DNA from: Bordetella flabilis
GTDB lineage: Bacteria > Pseudomonadota > Gammaproteobacteria > Burkholderiales > Burkholderiaceae_B
Assembly (NCBI RefSeq): GCF_001676725.1
Contig: NZ_CP016172.1
Span: forward strand, 5,146,001 to 5,210,000
DNA length: 64,000 nucleotides
Direction: 5' to 3'
Positions within the stretch are counted from its first letter, which is position 1. Each line of letters opens with the position of its first letter. A model generated the notes under the pieces. The model had not been told where the DNA came from and did not search any database. It saw only the letters and a program-made list of their open reading frames with translations. Shown here piece by piece: positions 42,599-51,122 of this stretch. The translations under genes were made by a program, and so were the position numbers.

Positions 42599-42759
42599 AT
42601 TGCTCCGGGGTTGTCGCGAGGGGCGGCGGGGTGGGCGGATGCCTGCCGGGACCGGCAACATGGGGACCGGCAGATGCACCTGGCGGCGCGGGGCCGTTAC
42701 CGATGGATCTCCCTGCGACCACGCCGGCGCCCCGGATGCAGGTTGGCCGGCACGCCAGC

Positions 42760-42777
42760 CATACATATTTCCGTATG
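42760..42777. promoter_or_regulatory. Inverted repeat in the LysR / gentisate dioxygenase divergent gap
   Basis: CATAC, eight bases, GTATG, followed directly by the AT-rich GGATAATAAGATAAATT. The ATAC-N8-GTAT layout is close to a LysR box, and GATAAT could be the -10 of the dioxygenase operon. Confidence 0.45.
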
Positions 42778-42850
42778 GATAATAAGATAAATTCATTTCC
42801 TGAGGCATATCGCGGCTTCGATAATACGGGGAAATGTGAGGAGACACGCT

Positions 42851-43903
42851 ATGGCAGAAGCCACTTCGACCAGCGCCGAACGCGCCGCCTACTACGAGCG
42901 CATTGCGCGCAAGAACATGGCGCCGCTCTGGGAATCGCTGCACAACCTGGTGCCCCGCTCGCCGCAACCGCGCTGCGTCCCCGCCATGTGGCGCTATGCC
43001 GACGTGCGCGCCGACGTCATGGAAGCCGGCTCGCTGATTTCCGCCGAGGAAGCCGTGCGCCGCGTGCTGATCCTGGAAAACCCCGGCCTGCCGGGCCAGG
43101 CCAGCATCACGCAGACCCTCTACGCCGGCCTGCAATTGATCCTGCCGGGCGAAATCGCGCCCAGCCACCGCCATACGCAATCGGCGCTACGCTTCATCGT
43201 CGAGGGCAAGGGCGCCTATACCGCCGTCAATGGCGAACGCACCACCATGCATCCGGGCGACTTCATCATCACGCCGTCCTGGACGTACCACGACCACGGC
43301 AATATCGAGGCATCGGAAGGCGGCGAGCCGGTGGTATGGCTCGACGGCCTGGACATCCCGCTGCTGCGCATGCTGGATGCGGGCTTCGCCGAAAACTACC
43401 CCGCGTCCACCCAGCCGGTCACGCGCACCGAAGGCGACAGCTTCGCGCGCTTCGGGCACAACATGGCGCCGGTGCGCCATGTGCCGGCCAACGGCAATTC
43501 GCCCATCTTCAACTATCCCTACGAACGCAGCCGCGAGGCCCTGGACCAGCTGTACCGCTACGGCGAGCTGGACGCCTGGGACGGCGTAAAGCTGCGCTAC
43601 GTCAACCCGGCCACCGGGGGCTACCCCATGCCGACGATGGCGACCTTCATGCAGTTCCTGCCGGCGGGCTTCCAGGGCAAGACCTACCGCAGCACCGACT
43701 CCACGGTGTATTCGGTGGTGGAAGGACGCGGCACCGCGCGCGTCGGCGACCAGGAGTTCCACTTCGGGCCGCGCGACGTCTTCGTGGCGCCTTCGTGGCA
43801 GCCGGTGCAATTGGCGGCGATGGAAGACGCCACCCTGTTCAGCTATTCCGATCGGCCGGTCCAGGCGGCGCTGGGGTTGTTGCGCGAAGAACGCGCGGAC
43901 TGA
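42851..43903 (+). CDS. Gentisate 1,2-dioxygenase
   Basis: A 350-aa bicupin Fe(II) dioxygenase that opens the gentisate ring to maleylpyruvate. The N-terminal cupin has [20 protein letters not shown] with the metal-binding histidines, and YHDHGN supplies another; the second cupin ([14 protein letters not shown]) lacks such a cluster. Length and motifs fit NagI/SdgD. It starts the operon; 218 bp separate it from the hydrolase gene. Confidence 0.93.
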   Translation: MAEATSTSAERAAYYERIARKNMAPLWESLHNLVPRSPQPRCVPAMWRYADVRADVMEAGSLISAEEAVRRVLILENPGLPGQASITQTLYAGLQLILPGEIAPSHRHTQSALRFIVEGKGAYTAVNGERTTMHPGDFIITPSWTYHDHGNIEASEGGEPVVWLDGLDIPLLRMLDAGFAENYPASTQPVTRTEGDSFARFGHNMAPVRHVPANGNSPIFNYPYERSREALDQLYRYGELDAWDGVKLRYVNPATGGYPMPTMATFMQFLPAGFQGKTYRSTDSTVYSVVEGRGTARVGDQEFHFGPRDVFVAPSWQPVQLAAMEDATLFSYSDRPVQAALGLLREERAD

Positions 43904-43959
43904 GCGACGCCGGCGCGCGGGCCGTCCCTGCCGCGCGTGCCTGGCGGGCATTTCCGCCG

Positions 43960-43998
43960 CCCGTTCTCATTGCCCGTTTTCATTTCCCGTTTTCGCTG
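43960..43998. repeat. Three exact-length 13-bp tandem repeats downstream of gentisate dioxygenase
   Basis: CCCGTTCTCATTG, CCCGTTTTCATTT and CCCGTTTTCGCTG follow one another without spacers in the 218-bp gap before the fumarylpyruvate hydrolase gene. The T-rich strand is in the sense of transcription. Confidence 0.65.
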
Positions 43999-44121
43999 CA
44001 CGTTGTGCTGGCCGTTCTTGCCTGTTCCAGTCGTCCATCCGTGCCGCCGCCGTGCACGGATGCCCGGGCGCCGGTACGCGCGCTGAAATTTCTCTGCCTT
44101 GCCATTTAGGGTTTTCTGCTC

Positions 44122-44820
44122 ATGTCTTACGTCTTCACCCCGCCGGCCACCGTCGCCGTGCCCGTCGTCGGCTCCGCCGACCGCTTTCCCGTCCGCCGCG
44201 TCTACTGCGTGGGCCGCAACTACGCCGCGCACGCCCGCGAAATGGGCTTCGATCCGGATCGCGAGCCGCCGTTCTTCTTCTGCAAGCCGGCCGATGCCGT
44301 CATGCCGGTTGCGCAGGGTGAAACGCTGGACCTGCCCTACCCCTCCGAAACCTCGAACTACCACTACGAAATCGAACTGGTGGCCGCGATCGGCAAGGCG
44401 GGCGCCAACATCACCGTCGAGCGCGCGCTGGAACACGTGTGGGGCTATGCCGTGGGCCTGGACATGACGCGCCGCGACCTGCAAATGAAAATGCGCGAGG
44501 CCGGCCGCCCCTGGGAACTGGGCAAGGCCTTCGACGACAGCGCGCCCATCGGGCCGCTGCATCGCGCCGACGCCACCGGCCACTTCGAGAAGGCCGGCAT
44601 CTGGCTGAAGGTCAACGGGCAGGACAAGCAGCGCAGCGACACCTCCAAGCTGATCTGGTCGGTGGCCGAGACCGTCAGCTACCTGTCGCGCTACTTCCGC
44701 CTGGAACCGGGCGATCTGATCTACACCGGCACGCCCGAAGGCGTGGGACCGGTGGTGAAGGGCGACCTCATGGAAGGCGGGGTCGATGGACTGGGAACCT
44801 TGCAAGCGCGGGTGATATAA
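44122..44820 (+). CDS. Fumarylpyruvate hydrolase (FAH family, NagK-like)
   Basis: A 232-aa fumarylacetoacetate-hydrolase-fold enzyme. RVYCVGRNYAAHAREMG, the metal-site YEIELVAAIG and DMTRRDLQMKMREAGRPWE with GDLIYTGTPEGVGPV are the landmarks of NagK-type fumarylpyruvate hydrolases, which yield fumarate and pyruvate. It completes the gentisate pathway with the dioxygenase upstream and the isomerase at 47137-47775. The monooxygenase gene starts three bases after its stop. Confidence 0.92.
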   Translation: MSYVFTPPATVAVPVVGSADRFPVRRVYCVGRNYAAHAREMGFDPDREPPFFFCKPADAVMPVAQGETLDLPYPSETSNYHYEIELVAAIGKAGANITVERALEHVWGYAVGLDMTRRDLQMKMREAGRPWELGKAFDDSAPIGPLHRADATGHFEKAGIWLKVNGQDKQRSDTSKLIWSVAETVSYLSRYFRLEPGDLIYTGTPEGVGPVVKGDLMEGGVDGLGTLQARVI

Positions 44821-44823
44821 GCC

Positions 44824-46080
44824 ATGAAAGACACCGACGTGATCATCGTGGGCGCGGGCGTGGGCGGCCTGGTGCTGGCCCTGAGCCTGCATCAGGCCGG
44901 CATCGCCTGCCGCATCTATGAATCCGTGCCGGAGATCAAGCCGCTGGGCGTGGGCATCAACCTGCTGCCGCACGCCGCGCGCGAGCTCGATGAACTGGGC
45001 CTGCTGCCGATGCTCGATAAGGTCGGCGTCCATACCAAGGAGTCGATCTTCTTCACGCGGCACGGCCAGTTCATCTACAGCGAACCGGCCGGCAAGGCCG
45101 CCGGCTATGCCTGGCCGCAATACTCCATCCATCGCGGCGACCTGCAGATGACGCTGCTGGCCGCCGTGCGCGAGCGCCTGGGCGCCGACGCAGTACTGGT
45201 CGACCATCGCGCCGTCCGCGTCGAGCAGGACGCCGACGGCGTCACGGTGCACATGACCGATGCCGCCGGCAAGGCCCGGCCGCCGGTGCGCGGCGCCATC
45301 GTCGTGGGCTGCGACGGCATCCATTCCGCGCTGCGCAAGCAGCTGTATCCGAACGAAGGCGCGCCGCGCTATTCGGGCGTCAACATGTGGCGGGGCGTCA
45401 CGCGCTGCAAGCCTTTCCTGAGCGGCGGCAGCATGGTGCGCGCGGGCTGGCTGTCGATCGGCAAGATGGTGATCTACCCCATCCGCGACAACGTCGATGC
45501 GGAAGGCAACCAACTGGTAAACTGGGTCGCGGAGATCGAGTCCGCCGAACCGGCGGTACGCGACTGGACCCGCCAGGGGCGCTTGGAAGATTTCTTCCCC
45601 GCCTTCGCCGACTGGCATTTCGACTGGCTGGACGTGGCGGCGCTGATCCAGAACGCCGACTCGGTGCTGGAGTACCCCATGGTCGACCAGGATCCCCTGC
45701 CGACCTGGACCCAGGGCCGCATGACGCTGCTGGGCGACGCCGCCCACCCCATGGTGCCGCGCGGTTCGAACGGCGCCGGCCAGGCCATCATCGACGCCCG
45801 CTACCTGGCCGGGCAGCTCAAGCGGCAAGGCCTGACGCCAAGCGCGCTGCAGGACTACGACAAGGTGCGCGTGGCCGCGACCACGCGCGTCGTGCTGACC
45901 AATCGCAGCAACCCGCCCGACGCCATCCTGCGCGAAGCCTACGAGCGTTCGGGCGACCAGCGCTTCGAACGCATCGAGGACGTCATCAGCCGCGAAGAAC
46001 TGCAGGCCATCTCCGATCGCTACAAACAGGTGGCCGGCTTCGATCCCGAAACACTGAAATCGCGCCCCTCATTCCTTTGA
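44824..46080 (+). CDS. FAD-dependent aromatic monooxygenase (PhzS-like group)
   Basis: A 418-aa group A flavoprotein monooxygenase: VIIVGAGVGGLVLALSLHQAG (FAD), VVGCDGIHSALRKQ (DG motif) and LLGDAAHPMVPRGSNGAGQA (GD motif). The middle (PQYSIHRGDLQMTLLAAVRE) is close to PhzS, which decarboxylates and hydroxylates a phenazine carboxylate. Within a gentisate operon it most likely hydroxylates an aromatic acid to gentisate; which one (for example 3-hydroxybenzoate or salicylate) is not evident, as it does not look like classical 3-hydroxybenzoate 6-hydroxylase. Confidence 0.85.
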   Translation: MKDTDVIIVGAGVGGLVLALSLHQAGIACRIYESVPEIKPLGVGINLLPHAARELDELGLLPMLDKVGVHTKESIFFTRHGQFIYSEPAGKAAGYAWPQYSIHRGDLQMTLLAAVRERLGADAVLVDHRAVRVEQDADGVTVHMTDAAGKARPPVRGAIVVGCDGIHSALRKQLYPNEGAPRYSGVNMWRGVTRCKPFLSGGSMVRAGWLSIGKMVIYPIRDNVDAEGNQLVNWVAEIESAEPAVRDWTRQGRLEDFFPAFADWHFDWLDVAALIQNADSVLEYPMVDQDPLPTWTQGRMTLLGDAAHPMVPRGSNGAGQAIIDARYLAGQLKRQGLTPSALQDYDKVRVAATTRVVLTNRSNPPDAILREAYERSGDQRFERIEDVISREELQAISDRYKQVAGFDPETLKSRPSFL

Positions 46081-46132
46081 TCGCAGTCCCACCCAGGGCG
46101 CGCGGAAAGAACGCGCCCGCAAGGAGAACAAT

Positions 46133-47098
46133 ATGAAGACCCTGTACCGCACCCTGGCGGCGCTGGCCCTGTCCCTGACGGCCGCCGCCAGCCAGGCAGC
46201 CTGGCCCGAACGGCCCATTACGCTGATCGTGCCCTTCACGCCCGCCACGGGCATCGACCTGGTGGCGCGCCAACTGGCCGCCACGCTGCCCAAGACCCTG
46301 GGCCAGTCCGTCATCGTGGAGAACCTCGCGGGCGCCAGCGGCAACATCGGCACGGAGAAAGCCGCGCGTGCCGCGCCCGACGGCTATACCTTCCTGGTGA
46401 CGGTGAACACCTTCGTCATGAACCAGCCGCTGTACCGCGACAAGCTGCACTACGACCCCATCAAGGACTTCGTGCCGGTCAGCCTGACCTCCTGGGGCAC
46501 GCTGCTGCTGGTGACGCACCCGTCCAATTCCGTGAACACGGTGCAGCAGCTTGAAGACGCCGCCCGCAAGGCCCCGGACAAGCTCACCTACGGCACCCCC
46601 GGCGTGGGCACGCCGCACCATCTGGCCATGGCGCTGCTGCTGGACCGCAGCAAGGCCACCATGCTGCATGTGCCGTACAAGGGCACGGCCGGCGCGGTGA
46701 CCGACATGCTGGCCGGCCGGCTCGACTACATGTTCCTGCCCGTGCACGTGGCCCTGCCGCAGATCAAGGCCGGCAAGCTCAAGGTCATCGCCACCGGCAG
46801 CCCCAAGCGCCTGGCGCAACTGCCCGACGTGCCGACGCTGACGGAGTCCGGCCTGGAAGGCGCCGACGTCGACATGTGGTACGGCGTGCTGGCCCCCAAG
46901 GGCACCCCCGCCGCCATCGTCGACAGCATGAACCGCCAGATCGCCGAGGCCCTGAAATCGCCCGCCACCGCCACGGCCTTCGAAGCCCAGGGCATGGTGC
47001 CTGCGACCTCCACCCCGGCGGAGTTCGGCGAATTGATCGCCAAGGACGCCAAGCGCTGGAGCGACATCGTCACGCGCGCGGGCATCAAGGCGGAATAA
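46133..47098 (+). CDS. Bug/TctC family periplasmic binding protein in the gentisate operon
   Basis: A 321-aa exported protein with signal peptide (TLAALALSLTAAASQA) and TctC motifs WPERPITLIVPFTPATGIDL, VENLAGASGNIGTEKAARA and HVPYKGTAGAV. An AAGGAG ribosome site precedes it. Its place between monooxygenase and isomerase suggests it binds the aromatic substrate of the pathway; without tctAB genes nearby it may rely on a distant transporter. Confidence 0.92.
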   Translation: MKTLYRTLAALALSLTAAASQAAWPERPITLIVPFTPATGIDLVARQLAATLPKTLGQSVIVENLAGASGNIGTEKAARAAPDGYTFLVTVNTFVMNQPLYRDKLHYDPIKDFVPVSLTSWGTLLLVTHPSNSVNTVQQLEDAARKAPDKLTYGTPGVGTPHHLAMALLLDRSKATMLHVPYKGTAGAVTDMLAGRLDYMFLPVHVALPQIKAGKLKVIATGSPKRLAQLPDVPTLTESGLEGADVDMWYGVLAPKGTPAAIVDSMNRQIAEALKSPATATAFEAQGMVPATSTPAEFGELIAKDAKRWSDIVTRAGIKAE

Positions 47099-47136
47099 GG
47101 CAACCGCGCCATTCATCATCGAGCGGAACAGGATTC

Positions 47137-47775
47137 ATGCAACTCTATAGCTTCTTCAACAGCTCCACGTCCTATCGGGTACGGATCGCCCTGGCCCTGA
47201 AGGGCCTGGACTTCGAATACCGGCCCATCAACATCCGCACGCTGGAACATCGGACGCCGGACTACATGGCCATGAATCCCTCCGGCAATGTGCCGCTGCT
47301 GCGCGACGGCGACCTTGCGCTGGGGCAGTCGATGGCGATCATCGATCACCTCGACGCCACGCACCCCGAACCGCGCCTGATCCCGCTCGATCCGACCGCG
47401 CGGGCGCGCGTGCTGGAGCTCTCCAATGCCATCGCCTGCGATATCCATCCGGTCAACAACCTGCGCATCCTGCGCTATCTACAGGATGTGCTGGGCGTAT
47501 CGGCCGAACAGAAAAATGCCTGGTACCAGCATTGGGTCACGGAGGGCATGACGGCCGTAGAGGCCCTGCTGCAACGCCATGGCCACGGATCGTATTGCTT
47601 TGGCGAAGCGCCGACGCTGGCGGACTGCTGCCTGGTTCCCCAAGTCGCCAACGCGGAGCGCATGGGCTGCGACATGACGCCGTATCCGCGCGCCATGGCG
47701 GTGTATGAGCATTGCGCCGTACAGCCGGCCTTCCAGCGGGCCGCGCCGTCGGCGCAGCCGGACTTCATCAAGTAA
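47137..47775 (+). CDS. Maleylpyruvate isomerase (zeta-class GST, NagL-like)
   Basis: A 212-aa glutathione-dependent isomerase turning maleylpyruvate into fumarylpyruvate. LYSFFNSSTSYRVRIALALKG carries the zeta-class Ser-Ser-x-S/C region that activates glutathione, and NPSGNVPLLRDGDLALGQSMAI is the conserved glutathione site. The start has a GGAACAGGA ribosome site. It ends the gentisate operon. Confidence 0.93.
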   Translation: MQLYSFFNSSTSYRVRIALALKGLDFEYRPINIRTLEHRTPDYMAMNPSGNVPLLRDGDLALGQSMAIIDHLDATHPEPRLIPLDPTARARVLELSNAIACDIHPVNNLRILRYLQDVLGVSAEQKNAWYQHWVTEGMTAVEALLQRHGHGSYCFGEAPTLADCCLVPQVANAERMGCDMTPYPRAMAVYEHCAVQPAFQRAAPSAQPDFIK

Positions 47776-47957
47776 GCGCACTTCGGGTTCATGGCCGCGG
47801 GGCCGGGTGACGGATACGCGCCCGGCCCCGCGCACTTTTGCGGCCGCTCGCCGCACTTAGGATTATTGGATGATTCCATCCGATATTTGCATTGGAGCCT
47901 GAAAGCCCGCGTCTATAGACTTGCCAGGTATACCCTCATGGCAGGTGATGACGCACC

Positions 47958-49376
47958 ATGGCGAAGACGCTATATGACAAGCTCATAGACAGTCACGCGA
48001 TACGACCGCTCGATGAAGACGGCCGGCAAGTATTGCTTTATGTGGATCGCACTGTCCTCAACGAGTACACCTCTCCCCAGGCGTTCACGGGACTCAGGCA
48101 GGCGCATCGCCCGGTGTGGCGGCCCGAGGCGGCCCTGGGCACCGTCGATCACGTCAATCCCACGGCCGCACGTAGAACGGCCGCCATGCCCGATCCCGGC
48201 GCTGCGCGCCAGGCGGCCTACTTCGCGGAAAACTGCCGGGATTTCGGCATCGAACTGTTCGACGTACTGCATCCGCTGCAAGGCATCGAGCACGTCGTCA
48301 TGCCGGAGATCGGCCTTGTGTTGCCCGGCATGGTCATCGCCGCCGGCGACAGCCATACGACCACATATGGCGCCTTCGGCGCCCTGGGCTTCGGCATCGG
48401 CACCTCGGACATCGAGCATTACCTTGCCACCCAGACCCTGGTCTACAAGCGGCTGAAAACCATGCGCGTAACCGTGGACGGCGCGCTGGGTCCGGGCGTC
48501 CGGTCCAAGGACATCATCATGGCGCTGATCGAAAAGATCGGCGCCTCGGGCGCCACCGGCTACGCGATCGAGTTCCAGGGATCGGCCATCCGGGCGCTGA
48601 GCGTGGAGGCCCGCATGACTGTCTGCAATATGGCTGTCGAATGCGGCGCGCGCGGAGCGCTCGTGGCGCCCGACGACAAAGTGCTGTCTTATCTGCAAGG
48701 ACGGCCGCGCGCGCCGACAGGACAACTATGGGACGCCGCGGTGGCGGCCTGGGAAACCCTGCGCAGCGACGACGATGCCGTCTTCGATGCGGAAGTCGCG
48801 CTATCGGCCATGGATATCGCGCCCATGGTGACCTGGGGCACGAGTCCGGACCAGGCGGTACGCGTGGGCGGTCGGATCCCGGATCCCTCCAGCGAGCCTG
48901 ATGCCGCCCGCCGGCGCGATATGGAAAGAGCCTTGCAGTACATGGGACTGCGCGCCGGCCAAGCCGTCGATTCGATTCCCATCCAAAGGGCATTCATCGG
49001 CTCCTGTACCAACGCGAGGATTGAAGACCTGCGCGATGCCGCGCGGGTGCTGAAGGACCGCAAGGTCGCGCCGGGCGTTTCCGCCATGGTGGTGCCGGGC
49101 TCCAGCGCGGTACGCCGGCAGGCCGAAGAAGAAGGCCTGGACCGGGTCTTCATCGCGGCCGGCTTCGAGTGGCGGCAATCCGGCTGCTCCATGTGCCTGG
49201 CCATGAACGACGACATCCTGGCCAGCGGAGAACGATGCGCCTCCAGCACGAACCGCAACTTCGAGGGCCGGCAAGGGACGGGAGGACGTACGCACCTGAT
49301 GAGCCCCGCCATGGTCGCGGTCGCCGCAGTGGCTGGCCATCTGGCGGACCCGCGCGACTACCTGGGAGACCACTGA
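47958..49376 (+). CDS. LeuC-like hydro-lyase large subunit (not canonical leucine pathway)
   Basis: A 472-aa aconitase-superfamily large subunit. The three Fe-S cysteines are present in IGSCTNARIEDL and SGCSMCLAMND, and AAGDSHTTTYGAFGALGFGIGTSDIEH is the conserved core. It differs from true LeuC at usually invariant places: DRTVLNEYTSPQAF where LeuC has DRHLVHEVTSPQAF, and no leuB follows. It is therefore probably a paralogue acting on another 2- or 3-substituted malate. A promoter-like region with palindrome GGATG-ATTC-CATCC lies about 90 bp upstream. Confidence 0.87.
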   Translation: MAKTLYDKLIDSHAIRPLDEDGRQVLLYVDRTVLNEYTSPQAFTGLRQAHRPVWRPEAALGTVDHVNPTAARRTAAMPDPGAARQAAYFAENCRDFGIELFDVLHPLQGIEHVVMPEIGLVLPGMVIAAGDSHTTTYGAFGALGFGIGTSDIEHYLATQTLVYKRLKTMRVTVDGALGPGVRSKDIIMALIEKIGASGATGYAIEFQGSAIRALSVEARMTVCNMAVECGARGALVAPDDKVLSYLQGRPRAPTGQLWDAAVAAWETLRSDDDAVFDAEVALSAMDIAPMVTWGTSPDQAVRVGGRIPDPSSEPDAARRRDMERALQYMGLRAGQAVDSIPIQRAFIGSCTNARIEDLRDAARVLKDRKVAPGVSAMVVPGSSAVRRQAEEEGLDRVFIAAGFEWRQSGCSMCLAMNDDILASGERCASSTNRNFEGRQGTGGRTHLMSPAMVAVAAVAGHLADPRDYLGDH

Positions 49377-49377
49377 C

Positions 49378-49983
49378 ATGACACCGTTCTCGTCCGTCAC
49401 AGGCGTCGCCGCCGCCCTTCCCGCCGCCAATATCGATACCGATGTCATCATGCCCAAGCAGTTCCTGAAGGGCATCGACCGCAGCGGCTTGGACGTGGGC
49501 CTGTTCCATGACCTTCGATTCGATGATGCAGGCAAGGAGCGGCCGGACTTCATCCTGAATCGACAGGGTTGGGGCAACGCCAGCTTCCTGGTGGTCGGCG
49601 ATAATTTCGGCTGCGGCTCAAGCCGCGAGCATGCCGTATGGGGCTTGCTGCAGTATGGAGTCCGGGCGTTGATCGGAACGTCATTCGCCGGGATATTCTT
49701 CGATAACTGCGCGCGGAATGGGCTGCTTGCGATAACGCTGCCGCAGGGCGATGTTGCCCGCATCATGCAGCTTGCCCAACGCGCTGGGGAGAATATCCTT
49801 ACGGTGGATCTGGCCAACCAGCGCATCACGGAGCCGGGTCTTGATGTCGACTTCGACATCGACCCTGTGCGAAAGAAGGCGCTGATGCAGGGGCTGGATG
49901 CCATCGACCAGACCCTGGAATTGCGCGACGAGATTCATGCATTCCAGAACAACCATTTCGAGGCGAATCCATGGTTACGCTAG
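49378..49983 (+). CDS. LeuD-like hydro-lyase small subunit
   Basis: A 201-aa swivel-domain subunit: NIDTDVIMPKQFLKGIDR, GDNFGCGSSREHAVWGL and FAGIFFDNCARNGLL are the LeuD landmarks. It pairs with the large subunit one base upstream. Its end overlaps the alpha/beta hydrolase gene by 13 bp, so the three genes form one coupled unit. Confidence 0.9.
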   Translation: MTPFSSVTGVAAALPAANIDTDVIMPKQFLKGIDRSGLDVGLFHDLRFDDAGKERPDFILNRQGWGNASFLVVGDNFGCGSSREHAVWGLLQYGVRALIGTSFAGIFFDNCARNGLLAITLPQGDVARIMQLAQRAGENILTVDLANQRITEPGLDVDFDIDPVRKKALMQGLDAIDQTLELRDEIHAFQNNHFEANPWLR

Positions 49984-50903
49984 GCCCTGATCGCGATGAA
50001 CGTTTCTCCGCTGTAGGAGAGTCCCGTTTCCTTGGCGGCTTCTCGCTGCTGGACTTCGCCACCTCGTCGGATGTGAAGATCCGCTTCGCCATCGCCGGCT
50101 CCGGGCCTGCCCTTCTGCTGATCCACGGCCATCCGCAAACCCACGTCACCTGGCGCAAAATCGCCCCCGAACTGGCCAAGCGCTTCACCGTCGTCGCGCC
50201 CGACTTGCGCGGCTATGGCGACAGCGGCAAGCCTGAAGGCGGCGAGCAGCATGTGAATTACTCCAAGCGCGCCATGGCGGGCGACCTGGTCGAATTGATG
50301 AAGGCCTTGGGCCATGACCGATACGCGGTGGTAGGACACGACCGAGGCGGCCGCGTCGCGCATCGCATGGCCTTGGACTATCCGGATGCCGTCTCCCGCG
50401 TCGCGCTATTCGATATCGCGCCTACGGCGACCATGTATGCGAAAACCAACAAGGAGTTCGCCACCCGGTACTTCTGGTGGTTCTTCCTGATCCAGCCTTT
50501 CCCCTTGCCTGAACGTCTTATCGACGCCGATCCGGAATTCTTCCTGCGCAAGCATATAGACGGGCAGAACAAACTGCCCAACGCCACGGAGCAGGCGGCT
50601 TTCGAGGAATATCTGCGCTGCTATCGCGATCCGAAAACGCGCCATGCCATCTGCGAGGATTATCGAGCGGCGGCGACGATAGATCTGGAGCACGACGAGA
50701 GCGACAAGGATAAGCGGATCGCCGCGCCTGTTCTTGCTTTGTGGGGCGGGCGGGGGACCGTGGGCGCGCTGTATGACGTGCTGGAAACGTGGCGCGAGAA
50801 AGCACATGACGTTCGTGGCCGCGCGCTGGATTGCGGACATACGCTGCAGGAAGAGAATCCGGCCGCTGTCCTGGAGGAACTGGATCAGTTTCTCGTAGCT
50901 TGA
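49971..50903 (+). CDS. Haloacetate-dehalogenase-like alpha/beta hydrolase
   Basis: A 310-aa hydrolase close in sequence to fluoroacetate dehalogenases: HGHPQTHVTW, VVAPDLRGYGDSGKP, nucleophile Asp124 in GHDRGGRVAHRMALDYPDAV with both substrate-binding arginines, and a C-terminal DCGH histidine. In fluoroacetate dehalogenase the halide pocket uses a His-Trp pair; here the matching stretch is YFWWFF, so the histidine is replaced. True defluorination is doubtful, and an ester, lactone or epoxide substrate is possible. It is coupled to the leuCD-like genes by overlap. Confidence 0.78.
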   Translation: MVTLGPDRDERFSAVGESRFLGGFSLLDFATSSDVKIRFAIAGSGPALLLIHGHPQTHVTWRKIAPELAKRFTVVAPDLRGYGDSGKPEGGEQHVNYSKRAMAGDLVELMKALGHDRYAVVGHDRGGRVAHRMALDYPDAVSRVALFDIAPTATMYAKTNKEFATRYFWWFFLIQPFPLPERLIDADPEFFLRKHIDGQNKLPNATEQAAFEEYLRCYRDPKTRHAICEDYRAAATIDLEHDESDKDKRIAAPVLALWGGRGTVGALYDVLETWREKAHDVRGRALDCGHTLQEENPAAVLEELDQFLVA

Positions 50904-51122
50904 GCCTGGGGCTGGTGCTGGGCTTGGTATTGGGCCCGGGGCTGGTTCTGGTTCTTGTGCCGGTGCTTGTCGTGGCGCTGGCCCCTGGCGCTGGTGCTGG
51001 TGCCGGTCCTGGCGCCGGTCCTGGTGCCCGTCCTGGCTCTGATCCTGGTGCCGGTCCTGGTCCTGATCCTTGCGCTGGTCCTGATGCTGGTCCTGATGCT
51101 GGTCGTGGTGCCGATCCCGGCT
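50904..51122. repeat. Low-complexity hexamer-type minisatellite between convergent genes
   Basis: About 220 bp consist of imperfect repeats of GGTGCTGGTCCT-like hexamers/dodecamers, filling the whole gap between the hydrolase stop and the stop of the convergent LysR gene. All frames stay open across it (Gly-Ala-Gly-Pro or Leu-Val-Pro-Val runs), but there is no start context or homology, so it is treated as non-coding. Confidence 0.8.

Noticed and set aside
47958..49983. Canonical leuCD of leucine biosynthesis
   Set aside because: Diverged at invariant LeuC positions, no leuB/leuA linkage, and coupled to a hydrolase, so called a paralogous hydro-lyase.
49971..50903. True fluoroacetate dehalogenase
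   Set aside because: The nucleophile and arginines fit, but the halide-pocket histidine is replaced by an aromatic residue, so only the family-level name is kept.
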